From NCBI RefSeq assembly GCF_030518235.1, contig NZ_JAULSA010000023.1:1-53655 (forward strand): a DNA stretch of 53,655 nt, given 5' to 3'. Below are positions 1 to 8,168 of the stretch, piece after piece (position 1 is the first letter of the stretch; each line of letters begins with the position of its first letter). The notes under the pieces are model-generated. The model was not told the origin of the DNA, made no database searches, and saw nothing but the letters and a program-made list of their open reading frames with translations. A program made the translations under genes and the position numbers. The DNA comes from Saccharibacillus sp. CPCC 101409 (GTDB lineage: Bacteria > Bacillota > Bacilli > Paenibacillales > Paenibacillaceae).

Positions 1-97
1 CACCGGAAAGCCGTATGAGGGAAAACCTCACGTACGGTTTGATGAGGAGGGGCAGAAAAAAAATGGAGACGTTTTGATCTGCCTTTTACTCTAGTAC
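1..97 (+). mobile_element. 3' end of a group II intron (domains V and VI)
   Basis: Positions 8-40 fold as a textbook domain V. AAGCCGTA (8-15) pairs with TACGGTTT (33-40) and TGAGG (16-20) pairs with CCTCA (26-30), with a GAAAA loop and a 2-nt CG bulge at 31-32. The catalytic triad AGC is at 9-11. Positions 41-93 fold as domain VI: GGCAG (51-55) pairs with CTGCC (79-83), and A88 is left as the bulged branch-point candidate. The 3' splice site should lie a few bases past A88, about 92-97. The maturase ORF and domains I-IV lie left of the window, so class and completeness cannot be judged. Confidence 0.85.
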
Positions 98-158
98 GCT
101 AACGAATTTCTTCCGCAGCTCTTAACCTGCTTTTCCGAATAGGAATTCTTTAAAAACC

Positions 159-189
159 AGCCCCGGCGAATACAGCCCCGGGGCTTTTT
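159..189 (+). terminator. Rho-independent terminator downstream of the intron
   Basis: AGCCCCGG (159-166) pairs with CCGGGGCT (178-185), followed by a T run. It probably ends the transcript of the unit in which the intron sits, whose genes are left of the window. Confidence 0.75.
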
Positions 190-488
190 CAACTGGCAAA
201 AAGAAATATGCAACGTTTAAATTAAAGCGTTTTCGTATTTTTTTATAGCTAAAGTAGCAAAATCGTCCAAAATCGCCGAATACGGAAGGATACGCGACTA
301 TTTCATATGAACGATTGCGCTGACATCGTGAACGGATTGCTAAGCCGCTGCATTGCCTGAATACGCTTTTTTCCTCGCTTTGCCGGGATAAAGACAGGGT
401 GATAAACTGCATTATGCTCAGGCTGTTGCTTCTTGAAAGGAAGAGGCGGCGCCCAAATTCGGCATCCCCGACAACAAGGAGGAAAGAT
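190..488. other. Non-coding spacer upstream of the ABC exporter
   Basis: This AT-rich spacer has no ORF with a ribosome site. It contains the promoter candidate at 380-408 and a leader of about 75 nt ending in the strong AAGGAGG site (476-482) of the first exporter gene. I see no recognisable riboswitch or attenuator fold in it. Confidence 0.5.
380..408 (+). promoter_or_regulatory. Sigma-A promoter candidate for the ABC exporter operon
   Basis: TTGCCG (380-385), a 17-bp spacer and TAAACT (403-408). Each hexamer matches four of six consensus bases and the spacing is optimal. It is the best placed promoter upstream of the exporter genes. Confidence 0.45.
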
Positions 489-2261
489 ATGAACGTTCTC
501 AGGCGACTGCAGGACTATTACTGGGAGAAGAAGGCGTATATGTTCGTCTCGATTCTTTTTCTGGCAATCGCCACTGCCCTGGGGTTGGTGTACCCCAAAC
601 TGCTTCAAATCTTGATCGACGACGTCATTACACCCCGTCACTTCGAACGGGTACCGCAGCTTGCGCTGGCGGTAGTGGGCGTCGTGGCGCTCAAAGCGTG
701 CATGCAGTTCCTGCACGGATTCTTCGGCGCGCGTCTTGGTAACTATCTCGCTTACCGGCTGCGCAACGCCTGTTACGAGAAACTGCAATTCCTGTCGTTC
801 CGCTACTACGATACGGCCAAGACCGGCGACCTGATGTCCCGGCTGACGGGCGACCTCGAAGCGATCCGGAACTTTATCGGCTTCGGGTTCGCCCAGATCC
901 TGAACGTGTTTATGATGGTGATCTTCGGCGCGATCATGATGCTGTCGATCAACTGGCAGCTGACGCTGTTTACCTTGATTACGATTCCGCCGCTCGTATT
1001 CGTGGCGCTGCGGTTCGAATCCCGGATTCATCCGGCTTTTCAGGAGATGCGTCTTGCCATGAGCTCGCTGACGACAGCCGTGCAGGAGAACGTAACCGGC
1101 GTGCGCACCGTCAAAGCTTTTGCGCGCGAACCGCACGAAGTCGGCAAATTCTCGCTTCGCAACGACCGCTACAAAGACAACCAGCTGCACGCTTCCGGGC
1201 TGTGGAGCCGCTACTTCCCGGCGATGGAACTGCTGGCTTCGGGCTGCGCGGTGCTGCTGCTCGGCGTCGGCGGCACGATGGTGGTCCGGGGCAGCCTGAC
1301 GATCGGCGAGCTTGTCGCTTTTTTCAGCCTGATCTGGTACATTATCGGCCCGATGTGGGGCATGGGCTTCCATATCAACAACTATACGCAGTCTGAAGCC
1401 TCCGGCGAACGGGTGCTGCAAATCCTGAACCAGCCGATCGACGTGCGCGACAAAGAAAACGCCGTTTCGCTGACCGGGCAGGAGGCGCAGGGCCATGTAA
1501 CGTTCGATAAAGTGTCGTTCGCCTACGGCAACAAACTGCGCGCCGTGCACGGAATCACGTTCGACGCGCCTCCGGGCAAAGTCGTCGGTTTCCTGGGCGG
1601 TACCGGTTCCGGCAAATCGACCATTATCCAGCTGCTGATGCGCGCCTACGATGTGACCGAAGGCTCGATCAAGCTGGACGGCGTCGATGTGCGCGATCTG
1701 CGGATCGAAGACCTGCGCGGACAGATCGCGACCGTGTTCCAGGAAACCTTCCTGTTTTCTTCGACGATCAAAGGCAATATCGCGTACGGCATCGGCGATG
1801 TGTCCATGGACGAGATTATCCGCGCGGCCAAGCTGGCCAAAGCGCACGATTTTATTATGGAAATGTCCGAAGGCTACGATACGATTGTCGGCGAGCGCGG
1901 AATGGGTCTCTCGGGCGGACAGAAGCAGCGGATCGCGATCGCGCGGGCGCTGCTCAAGAATCCGAAGATTCTGATTCTCGACGACGCCACCAGCGCCGTC
2001 GATATGGAGACCGAGCACGAGATCCAGGCCGGATTCCAGGAAGTCATGCGGGGGCGCACCACGTTTATTATCGCGCACCGGATCTCCTCGCTGCGCCATG
2101 CGGACGAAATCCTTGTGCTCGAAGAAGGAAAGATCGTCCAGCGCGGACGGCATGAAGAATTGACGCGGCAGTCCGGGCCTTACCGGGATGTGTACGAAAT
2201 CCAGTACGCCGACCATATCGCCAAAAGGGAAGAAGAACGCGAAGGGGAGGCGAGACTGTGA
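489..2261 (+). CDS. ABC exporter subunit with degenerate Walker B (heterodimeric half-transporter)
   Basis: This is a membrane half-transporter of about 590 aa, with an N-terminal six-helix domain (about 20-300) and a C-terminal nucleotide-binding domain. Walker A GGTGSGKST lies near residue 371, the signature LSGGQKQR near 474 and Walker B ILILDDATSA near 495. The residue after Walker B, normally the catalytic Glu, is Asp here. The start at 489 follows AAGGAGG at 476-482; a longer in-frame start at 399 lacks a ribosome site. It overlaps the next gene by 4 bases (GTGA). The pair resembles YfiB/YfiC, BmrC/BmrD (YheI/YheH) and TM287/288-type exporters for drugs or lipophilic molecules; the substrate is unknown. 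Confidence 0.9.
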   Translation: MNVLRRLQDYYWEKKAYMFVSILFLAIATALGLVYPKLLQILIDDVITPRHFERVPQLALAVVGVVALKACMQFLHGFFGARLGNYLAYRLRNACYEKLQFLSFRYYDTAKTGDLMSRLTGDLEAIRNFIGFGFAQILNVFMMVIFGAIMMLSINWQLTLFTLITIPPLVFVALRFESRIHPAFQEMRLAMSSLTTAVQENVTGVRTVKAFAREPHEVGKFSLRNDRYKDNQLHASGLWSRYFPAMELLASGCAVLLLGVGGTMVVRGSLTIGELVAFFSLIWYIIGPMWGMGFHINNYTQSEASGERVLQILNQPIDVRDKENAVSLTGQEAQGHVTFDKVSFAYGNKLRAVHGITFDAPPGKVVGFLGGTGSGKSTIIQLLMRAYDVTEGSIKLDGVDVRDLRIEDLRGQIATVFQETFLFSSTIKGNIAYGIGDVSMDEIIRAAKLAKAHDFIMEMSEGYDTIVGERGMGLSGGQKQRIAIARALLKNPKILILDDATSAVDMETEHEIQAGFQEVMRGRTTFIIAHRISSLRHADEILVLEEGKIVQRGRHEELTRQSGPYRDVYEIQYADHIAKREEEREGEARL

Positions 2262-4099
2262 GTACGCATACCGAAAAGCTGAAGTCGGATAAGCAGCAGC
2301 CGCAGGGCGGTCCCGGCAGCGAACGCTTTGTCTACAAAGACGACGACGTGATCGACAAAGCGTTTAACTGGAAGCAGTTTGCGCGGCTCTTCTCTTATAT
2401 GAAGCCTTACGCGAAGCAGATGCTGCCGCTGATTATCGTCATGACGATTCTCGGCACCGTCACCAAGCTGACCGTGCCTTATCTGACCGGCGTGCTGGCG
2501 ATCGACAAAGCGATCAAGCCCGGCAACCTGACACTGCTGTATATCGTAACCGCGGCCGTGCTCGGACTGTACGTGGTGCAGTGGGCGGCCAATGTATTCC
2601 GCATCAAGTACACCAATATTATCGGGCAGCGCGTTATCTACGATATCCGCTCCGCGCTGTTCACGCATATCCAGAAGCTGTCGTTCAATTTCTTCGACAA
2701 GCGTCCGGCGGGCTCCGTGCTGGTTCGGGTCACGAACGACGTCAACTCGCTGCAGGATCTGTTTACAAACGGCGCCGTCAACGTGATGATCGACTGCGTG
2801 CAGCTGGCCGGCATTATCGTTATTCTGCTGCTGATCAACTGGAAGCTGGGACTTGCCGTTATGCTGACGGTTCCCGTCATGTTCATTATTTCCACCAAGC
2901 TGCGCCAGAAGATCCGGATGGCCTGGCAGGACGTGCGGATGAAGAATTCGCGCATCAACTCCCACTTGAACGAAGCGATTCAGGGCATTCGGGTGACCCA
3001 GGCTTACACGCAGGAAAAAGAAAACATGAAGTTCTTCGACGGCATGAACGCCGACAGCCGCAAATCCTGGAACCGCGCTTCGACGATGAACCAATCGTTC
3101 GGTCCGATGATCGAAATCACCGGCGGCGTCGGATCGATGATCCTGTTCTGGTACGGCACGTTCCTGATCCAACAGGGAGAAGTAACCGTCGGCCTGCTGG
3201 TTACGTTCGCGAACTACGTCGGCAACTTCTGGGACCCGATCAACCGTTTGGGCCAGATGTACAACCAGCTGCTCGTCGCGATGGCTTCGTCCGAACGGAT
3301 CTTCGAGTTTCTCGACGAGAAACCGAGCATCGACGACAAGCCGGGCGCGCAGCCGCTGCCGAAGATCGCAGGCAATGTCTCGCTGGAAAAAGTCGTTTTC
3401 GAATACGAGCCGGGACGACGCGCGCTGAAAGGCATCGATATCCAGGCGAACGCCGGACAGTCGATCGCGCTTGTCGGCCATACCGGTTCGGGCAAATCGA
3501 CGATCATCAATCTGCTCAGCCGTTTCTACGACGTCACGGAAGGGGCGGTCAAGATCGACGGCATCGATGTGCGGGACGTCAAACTGGAAAGTTTGCGCTC
3601 GCAGATCGGCATCGTGCTGCAGGATACGTTTATATTCTCCGGCACGATTCGCGACAATATCCGCTTCGGGCGGCTCGGCGCGACGGACGGGGAGATCGAG
3701 GAAGTGGCGCGCGCGGTCAAAGCGCACGACTTCATCTCCGCCCTGCCGGGAGGCTACGATACCGAAGTCGAGGAACGCGGCAGCGCGTTGTCGATGGGGC
3801 AGCGCCAGCTGCTCTCGTTCGCCCGCGCTCTGCTGGCCGATCCGCGCATTCTGATCCTGGACGAAGCGACGGCCAGCATCGATACGGAGACCGAGCTCAG
3901 AATCCAGGAAGCGCTCAAAGTGCTGCTGCAGGGCCGGACTTCGTTTATCGTGGCGCACCGTTTGTCGACCATTCGCCATGCGGACAAGATCATCGTACTC
4001 GATCACGGCGAGATCAAAGAGCAGGGGACTCACGAAGAACTCGTCCGGCACGAAGGCATCTACAACGGACTGGTCGAAGCGCAATTCCGTTTTCTGTAA
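2258..4099 (+). CDS. ABC exporter subunit with canonical Walker B and variant signature
   Basis: This is the second half-transporter, 613 aa, translationally coupled to the first (GTG start inside GTGA). It has a six-helix membrane domain after a polar N-terminus of about 45 aa. Walker A GHTGSGKST is near residue 407, Walker B ILILDEATAS near 531 carries the catalytic Glu, and the signature near 510 reads LSMGQ instead of LSGGQ. In a heterodimer, one ATP site would combine the first subunit's Asp-containing Walker B with this variant signature. The other site would combine this subunit's Walker motifs with the partner's LSGGQ and be fully active. A perfect terminator hairpin follows at 4147. 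Confidence 0.9.
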   Translation: MSTHTEKLKSDKQQPQGGPGSERFVYKDDDVIDKAFNWKQFARLFSYMKPYAKQMLPLIIVMTILGTVTKLTVPYLTGVLAIDKAIKPGNLTLLYIVTAAVLGLYVVQWAANVFRIKYTNIIGQRVIYDIRSALFTHIQKLSFNFFDKRPAGSVLVRVTNDVNSLQDLFTNGAVNVMIDCVQLAGIIVILLLINWKLGLAVMLTVPVMFIISTKLRQKIRMAWQDVRMKNSRINSHLNEAIQGIRVTQAYTQEKENMKFFDGMNADSRKSWNRASTMNQSFGPMIEITGGVGSMILFWYGTFLIQQGEVTVGLLVTFANYVGNFWDPINRLGQMYNQLLVAMASSERIFEFLDEKPSIDDKPGAQPLPKIAGNVSLEKVVFEYEPGRRALKGIDIQANAGQSIALVGHTGSGKSTIINLLSRFYDVTEGAVKIDGIDVRDVKLESLRSQIGIVLQDTFIFSGTIRDNIRFGRLGATDGEIEEVARAVKAHDFISALPGGYDTEVEERGSALSMGQRQLLSFARALLADPRILILDEATASIDTETELRIQEALKVLLQGRTSFIVAHRLSTIRHADKIIVLDHGEIKEQGTHEELVRHEGIYNGLVEAQFRFL

Positions 4100-4146
4100 G
4101 AACGTCCTGTATTCGAAAGTTACTGAATAGGTAAGCTATGAATTCC

Positions 4147-4186
4147 GAAAACTCGCGACTTTTTTCGCGAGTTTTCGCCATTTTTT
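4147..4186 (+). terminator. Terminator of the ABC exporter operon
   Basis: GAAAACTCGCGA (4147-4158) pairs perfectly with TCGCGAGTTTTC (4165-4176), followed after CGCCA by six T. Confidence 0.85.
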
Positions 4187-4209
4187 CATAAAAATTTGAG
4201 CGACCGGGG

Positions 4210-4238
4210 TTGCAATTCGGCGGCCGAGCACACAAAAT
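4210..4238 (+). promoter_or_regulatory. Weak sigma-A promoter candidate for purT
   Basis: TTGCAA (4210-4215), a 17-bp spacer and CAAAAT (4233-4238), about 40 bp before the purT start. The -10 is poor; the call rests on position. No purine riboswitch fold is visible. Confidence 0.3.
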
Positions 4239-4278
4239 AGAAAAGGACAAACCAAAAAGGCGTAGGAGTTGGTCAACG

Positions 4279-5469
4279 ATGTGGGGGGCTCCATTATCCG
4301 CGGACGCGAGGAAGCTGATGCTTCTCGGAAGCGGGGAACTGGGCAAGGAAGTCGTGATTGAAGCGCAGCGCCTTGGAATCGAATGTATTGCGGTGGACCG
4401 CTACGAAGGCGCGCCGGCCATGCAGGTCGCGCATCGCAGCCATGTGATCGATATGCTGGACGCGCAGGCGCTGAGGGAATTGGTGCTGAGCGAACGGCCG
4501 GACCTGATTGTGCCGGAGATCGAAGCGATCGCAACGCCGATGCTGCAGCAGCTGGAGAAGGAAGGATTCCGCGTGATTCCGACCGCTACGGCGGCGCGGC
4601 TGACGATGGACCGCGAAGGCATCCGCCGTCTGGCGGCCGAAACGCTGGAGCTGCCGACGGCGGATTATCGCTTCGCGGACAGTCTGGACGAACTGAAATC
4701 GGCGGTGGCGGAGCTTGGCGCGCCGTGCGTAATCAAGCCGCTGATGAGTTCGTCGGGCAAAGGACAAAGCGTGCTGAAAACGGCGGAAGACGCGGACAAG
4801 TGCTGGCGGATCGCGCTGGAAGGCGCACGCGCCAAGAACAACACGCGAGTGATCGTGGAAGCGTTCGTGCCGTTCGAAAGCGAAATTACGCTGCTGACCG
4901 TCAGAAGCGTATCGGGAACGACGTTTTGTCCGCCGATCGGGCATATCCAGAAAGACGGGGATTATGTCGAATCGTGGCAGCCGCACGCTATGGACGAAGA
5001 CAAGCTGGAAGAAGCCAAGCGCATCGCGGCGGCAATTACCGAGAAACTTGGCGGTTACGGGCTGTTCGGCGTCGAGCTGTTTCTGACAGCGGACGGCGTC
5101 GTATTCAGCGAAGTCTCGCCGCGTCCGCACGACACCGGCATGGTGACGATGGCGACGCAGGATCTGTCGGAGTTTGCGCTGCATGTCCGGGCGATCCTCG
5201 GACTGCCGGTGACCGGCGTCGAACTGCTGACGCCCGGCGCTTCCGCTACGCTGAAAGCGGGCCGGGCAAGCACGGCGTTCAAAGTCGGGGGCGTCGCGGA
5301 AGCGCTGCAAATTCCGCGCACGCAGGTACGGATATTCGGCAAGCCCGATTCGAAGCCGGGACGTAGAATGGCCGTCGCGCTCAGCGCGGCGGAAGATGTG
5401 GAAACTGCGCGCAGTCGCGCCCGTGAAGCGGCCGGCCTGCTAAAAGAGGAGTATTCGGATGACAACTAA
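4279..5469 (+). CDS. purT: Formate-dependent phosphoribosylglycinamide formyltransferase
   Basis: PurT uses formate and ATP to formylate GAR to FGAR in cytosolic purine synthesis. It is a folate-independent alternative to PurN. The 396-aa product (E. coli PurT is about 392) opens with the family hallmark [13 protein letters not shown], followed by [19 protein letters not shown] and [11 protein letters not shown]. The ATP-grasp core includes [14 protein letters not shown] and the C-terminal [11 protein letters not shown]. The start at 4279 follows AGGAG at 4264-4268 and matches the E. coli N-terminus; in-frame sequence upstream is Lys/Arg-rich and unlike the family. The next gene starts 11 bases before the stop. 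Confidence 0.95.
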   Translation: MWGAPLSADARKLMLLGSGELGKEVVIEAQRLGIECIAVDRYEGAPAMQVAHRSHVIDMLDAQALRELVLSERPDLIVPEIEAIATPMLQQLEKEGFRVIPTATAARLTMDREGIRRLAAETLELPTADYRFADSLDELKSAVAELGAPCVIKPLMSSSGKGQSVLKTAEDADKCWRIALEGARAKNNTRVIVEAFVPFESEITLLTVRSVSGTTFCPPIGHIQKDGDYVESWQPHAMDEDKLEEAKRIAAAITEKLGGYGLFGVELFLTADGVVFSEVSPRPHDTGMVTMATQDLSEFALHVRAILGLPVTGVELLTPGASATLKAGRASTAFKVGGVAEALQIPRTQVRIFGKPDSKPGRRMAVALSAAEDVETARSRAREAAGLLKEEYSDDN

Positions 5470-5914
5470 TGTACTGGAACGAACAGCCAATCTTCGCACA
5501 GCCACCTGCGGCGACGCCGCCGTTCTGACCGGGCTGATGCGTAAACTGTCGTATCCCACCACACCGAGCGTGATGCGGGAACAGCTGGAAACCCGCGAGA
5601 ATAATCCGAATTACCGCACTTATTTGGCGGAGTGGGAAGGCCGGGCGGTCGGCATGATCGCGCTGCGCCTGATTCCCGCCCGCGGCAGCGAAGACAGCAT
5701 GGTCCAGATTGCGGGACTGGTCGTCTCCGAAGAATGCCGGGGCCTGGGGCTGGGCAAGCAGCTGCTCGGCCGGGCGGAAGCCTGGGGCGCCGAATGCGGC
5801 AGCGGCCTGCTGTGCGTCACGAGCATCAACCGCGAAGAGCGGCTGCCCGCGCACGAATTCTATATGCATGCCGGATTCAAGAAATACGGCTGCCGGTTTA
5901 TGAAGGCCCTGTAA
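5459..5914 (+). CDS. GNAT-family N-acetyltransferase
   Basis: This 151-aa single-domain GNAT protein has the acetyl-CoA binding motif A around residues 83-100, with the pyrophosphate loop RGLGLGKQL. The substrate (small molecule or protein amine) cannot be read from sequence. The ATG at 5459 lies inside the end of purT, with AGAGGA at 5445-5450 as ribosome site, so the two genes are co-transcribed and probably coupled. A functional link to purine synthesis is not established. A terminator follows at 5954. Confidence 0.85.
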   Translation: MTTNVLERTANLRTATCGDAAVLTGLMRKLSYPTTPSVMREQLETRENNPNYRTYLAEWEGRAVGMIALRLIPARGSEDSMVQIAGLVVSEECRGLGLGKQLLGRAEAWGAECGSGLLCVTSINREERLPAHEFYMHAGFKKYGCRFMKAL

Positions 5915-5953
5915 ATCTGCCGTTTCTGCCGTCCATAAGCTTTGCTTTCGGTT

Positions 5954-5979
5954 CCGCTCCCTGCGAGCGGGGCCTTTTT
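5954..5979 (+). terminator. Terminator after purT-GNAT
   Basis: CCGCTC (5954-5959) pairs with GAGCGG (5965-5970), then GGCC and five T. Confidence 0.75.
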
Positions 5980-6275
5980 GTATGCTCTTCATTTGCGGGG
6001 TTTTTATACCGATAATGCTTATAGGAACGCAGCAGGCGGCGACTTGTTTCAATAATTGAGACAAGCTGCTGTATGACGTTTTTGTGAAAAGCAAAGGAAT
6101 CCGGACGTGTCCGACGAAGCGATAGAGGGGGCTTTTTTGCCCGCAAGCTGGTTGTATGGTAAGATGGATAACGGTTCCATTTTGAATATTTATGCGTTTT
6201 GTAAACAGGCGGGAAGTCAAAAGGACTGACGGGGTTGGCTCCGGTCCATAATATGGGTGATCACAGGGGGATACT
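5980..6275. other. Spacer upstream of the CAP-domain gene
   Basis: No coding potential is seen. It holds an imperfect inverted repeat near 6042-6064 (CTTGTTTCAAT / ATTGAGACAAG). The weak promoter candidate is CTGACG (6226-6231), a 17-bp spacer and TAATAT (6249-6254), close to the ribosome site AGGGGGA (6265-6271) of the CAP gene. Confidence 0.35.
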
Positions 6276-6806
6276 ATGCGTAAATTGTACAATTCGGGGA
6301 AAATGGCAAAAAAAGCGGCGGCTATGGCTGTAGCCGTATCGCTTGCATTCGGTGGTGTATATGCGGGACTTCCGCCGGCATCTGCCCAGGCGGCGCAGAC
6401 TTCTTATCAAACGGCTTATTCGACGGTGACGGTCGACAAAGCCAAGTTCAACGCTAAAGTCGTGTACCTGGTAAACCTGGAACGGCGTAAAGCCGGTCTC
6501 AAGCCGCTGACTATTAATACCCGGATTTCGAGTACGGCGAAACTCAAAGCGGCGGATATGTCGAAAAAAAATTATTTCGACCATACTTCGCCGACTTACG
6601 GATCGCCGTTTGCCATGATGAAGACGTATCAAATTACGTACCGCACGGCCGGCGAGAATATCGCCATGGGCCAGAAGTCGCCGGAAAGCGTAATGGTCGC
6701 CTGGATGAACAGCAATGGGCACCGGGCGAATATCCTGAATCCCGGGTTCAAATCGATCGGCGTCGCTTATTACAATGGATACTGGGTCCAGCAGTTTATC
6801 GGTTGA
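6276..6806 (+). CDS. Secreted CAP/SCP-domain protein (YkwD-like)
   Basis: The 176-aa precursor has a signal peptide: Lys-rich start, hydrophobic core and a likely cut after Ala-Gln-Ala near residue 39. The rest is one CAP (SCP/PR-1) domain with the hallmark pieces HTSPTYGSPF, GENIAMG and WMNSNGHRANIL, ending in YWVQQFIG as in Bacillus YkwD. The two conserved His are in the HTSP and NGHRANI motifs. The protein is exported and probably acts at the wall or outside the cell. Molecular function in bacteria is poorly defined. The start follows AGGGGGA at 6265-6271. Confidence 0.9.
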   Translation: MRKLYNSGKMAKKAAAMAVAVSLAFGGVYAGLPPASAQAAQTSYQTAYSTVTVDKAKFNAKVVYLVNLERRKAGLKPLTINTRISSTAKLKAADMSKKNYFDHTSPTYGSPFAMMKTYQITYRTAGENIAMGQKSPESVMVAWMNSNGHRANILNPGFKSIGVAYYNGYWVQQFIG

Positions 6807-6952
6807 GCCTGCCGACGAACCGGCAGGAGCGATTCGGATACGGGCCGCCTTTGGCGGCCTGTCCGAGCCTGCGCGGTTGGCGGGAGCCGATGAACGGACG
6901 CATGGAGAATCCGGCGGAGGAGAGAAGGATGGAAACAGGGAAAAGGAACAGA

Positions 6953-6982
6953 AAACCCCATCCTCCCGGGAGGATGGGGTTT
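6953..6982. terminator. Perfect hairpin between convergent CAP gene and tRNA
   Basis: AAACCCCATCCTCCC (6953-6967) and its exact reverse complement (6968-6982) form a 15-bp hairpin. It has short T-rich tails in both directions, so it can end transcription of the convergent units. A second GC hairpin without T tail (6843-6859) lies just upstream. Confidence 0.7.
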
Positions 6983-7000
6983 CTTCATTATATAAAGGAA

Positions 7001-7073
7001 TGGGACATGTAGGAATCGAACCTACAACCTGTCGATTAAGAGTCGAATGCTCTGCCAATTGAGCTAATGTCCC
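7001..7073 (-). tRNA. tRNA-Lys (anticodon CTT)
   Basis: The reverse strand folds as a 73-nt cloverleaf. The acceptor GGGACAT pairs with ATGTCCC, with discriminator A. The D arm is GCTC/GAGC with GG in the loop, the anticodon loop is CTCTTAA, and the T arm is GTAGG-TTCGATT-CCTAC. The anticodon CTT reads AAG. Position 27-43 is a U-C mismatch. CCA is not encoded. It stands alone with its own promoter at 7132-7161. Confidence 0.9.
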
Positions 7074-7131
7074 ATATTTACTCTAGCGGCCGCCCGGTTG
7101 TTAGAACATCTTGTCCCCGGCGACAAGAAAT

Positions 7132-7161
7132 ATCTTATCACATATCAGAACTATATGGCAA
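7132..7161 (-). promoter_or_regulatory. Promoter of tRNA-Lys
   Basis: On the minus strand: TTGCCA (7161-7156), an 18-bp spacer and TAAGAT (7137-7132), about 55 bp upstream of the tRNA 5' end. A small inverted repeat, TTGTC/GACAA (about 7111-7127), lies in the leader. Confidence 0.55.
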
Positions 7162-7278
7162 GCACTTTTTCGAAAAAAGTCCGAAAAAACTTTTAAGGCG
7201 TTTGCCAACAAGGCTATAGAACATGTATGTTAGTTAGTGCACGTTTTATAGAAGGAACTTTGCGGAAGCGGGGACTGA

Positions 7279-8112
7279 ATGATGAATTCGTGGAAGTGGA
7301 TATGGCGGCTCTCGGCTTCGCTGTCGGCCGCCGCGACGCTGGCGCTTGCGGCCGGCTTCGGGTACGGGGCGCGGGAAATGATGTTTCCCCGCTCGAACGG
7401 CATGGAGACCGCGTCTCCGGCCGAAGCTCCGCTTGCGCAGCGAGAGCCTTCGAAAGACGACGGCAGCTACCGGATCGCGGCGATCGGGGATTCGCTGGCC
7501 AAAGGCACCGGCGACGTGACGGGGCAAGGATTCGCCCGCCGCACGGCGGCGCTGCTGGAGCCTCAGAGCGATACCGAAAAGAACGGCAAAAACGTACATT
7601 TTCTGAACAATCTCGGTATCAACGGCATGACGACGCAGCAGCTGCTGGGCGAACTGGAAGAACCCGGCGTGCAGTATGTATTGAAAGAAGCCAACCTGAT
7701 TCTGCTCTCGATCGGGGCGAACGATTTATTCCAGGGCGGGGCGGCGCTTCAGACGGGAACCGGCGCTCCCGCGGCGGATTCGATCGAGCGGGTGCTGCCG
7801 GAAGCGGAAAGCCGGTTGGAGCAGGCGCTGGATAAACTGCGGGAGATCAATCCTTCGGCCGATATCGTCTATGTGGGACTTTACAATCCGTTCGGCGATA
7901 TCGACGCGCTGCGCGAGACCGGCAATGCGGGCATCTCGAAATGGAACGCCGCCGCCTCGGCTTTGATCGCCGTGCGCGCGGGCATGACGCTGACTCCGAC
8001 ATTCGATTTGTTCCAGCGCGATACCGCCGCTTATCTGTCGTTCGATCATTTTCACCCGAACGCGGCCGGCTACGAGCGCATCGCGGACCGGATCGTGCAG
8101 GGACTTCGGTAA
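7279..8112 (+). CDS. SGNH/GDSL-family hydrolase, membrane-anchored or secreted
   Basis: The 277-aa protein has an N-terminal hydrophobic segment (about 8-30; uncleaved anchor or signal peptide) followed by an SGNH hydrolase domain. Block I is AAIGDSLAKGTG with nucleophile Ser72, the Asn block is NNLGINGMT, block III is IGANDLF, and the catalytic pair is in FDHFHPNA (Asp256, His259). It resembles Bacillus YpmR-type lipases/esterases acting outside the membrane; the substrate is unknown. Two ATGs follow each other at 7279 and 7282; GGGG at 7270-7273 fits the first. It lies directly upstream of an ABC exporter pair. Confidence 0.87.
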   Translation: MMNSWKWIWRLSASLSAAATLALAAGFGYGAREMMFPRSNGMETASPAEAPLAQREPSKDDGSYRIAAIGDSLAKGTGDVTGQGFARRTAALLEPQSDTEKNGKNVHFLNNLGINGMTTQQLLGELEEPGVQYVLKEANLILLSIGANDLFQGGAALQTGTGAPAADSIERVLPEAESRLEQALDKLREINPSADIVYVGLYNPFGDIDALRETGNAGISKWNAAASALIAVRAGMTLTPTFDLFQRDTAAYLSFDHFHPNAAGYERIADRIVQGLR

Positions 8113-8120
8113 AAAAGAAC

Positions 8121-8137
8121 GCGGCCGGCCGCTTTTT
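8121..8137 (+). terminator. Short GC-palindrome terminator candidate
   Basis: GCGGCCGGCCGC is fully self-complementary and is followed by five T. It separates the SGNH gene from the ABC genes but is short, so readthrough is likely. Confidence 0.4.
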
Positions 8138-8168
8138 ACGGCACAGGGCATAGGGAGGCTGAACCAAG

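Noticed and set aside
303..4084. Two long minus-strand frames opposite the ABC exporter genes
   Set aside because: Both are mirror frames of the real ABC genes, with low-complexity Arg/His/Gln-rich translations and no start signals.
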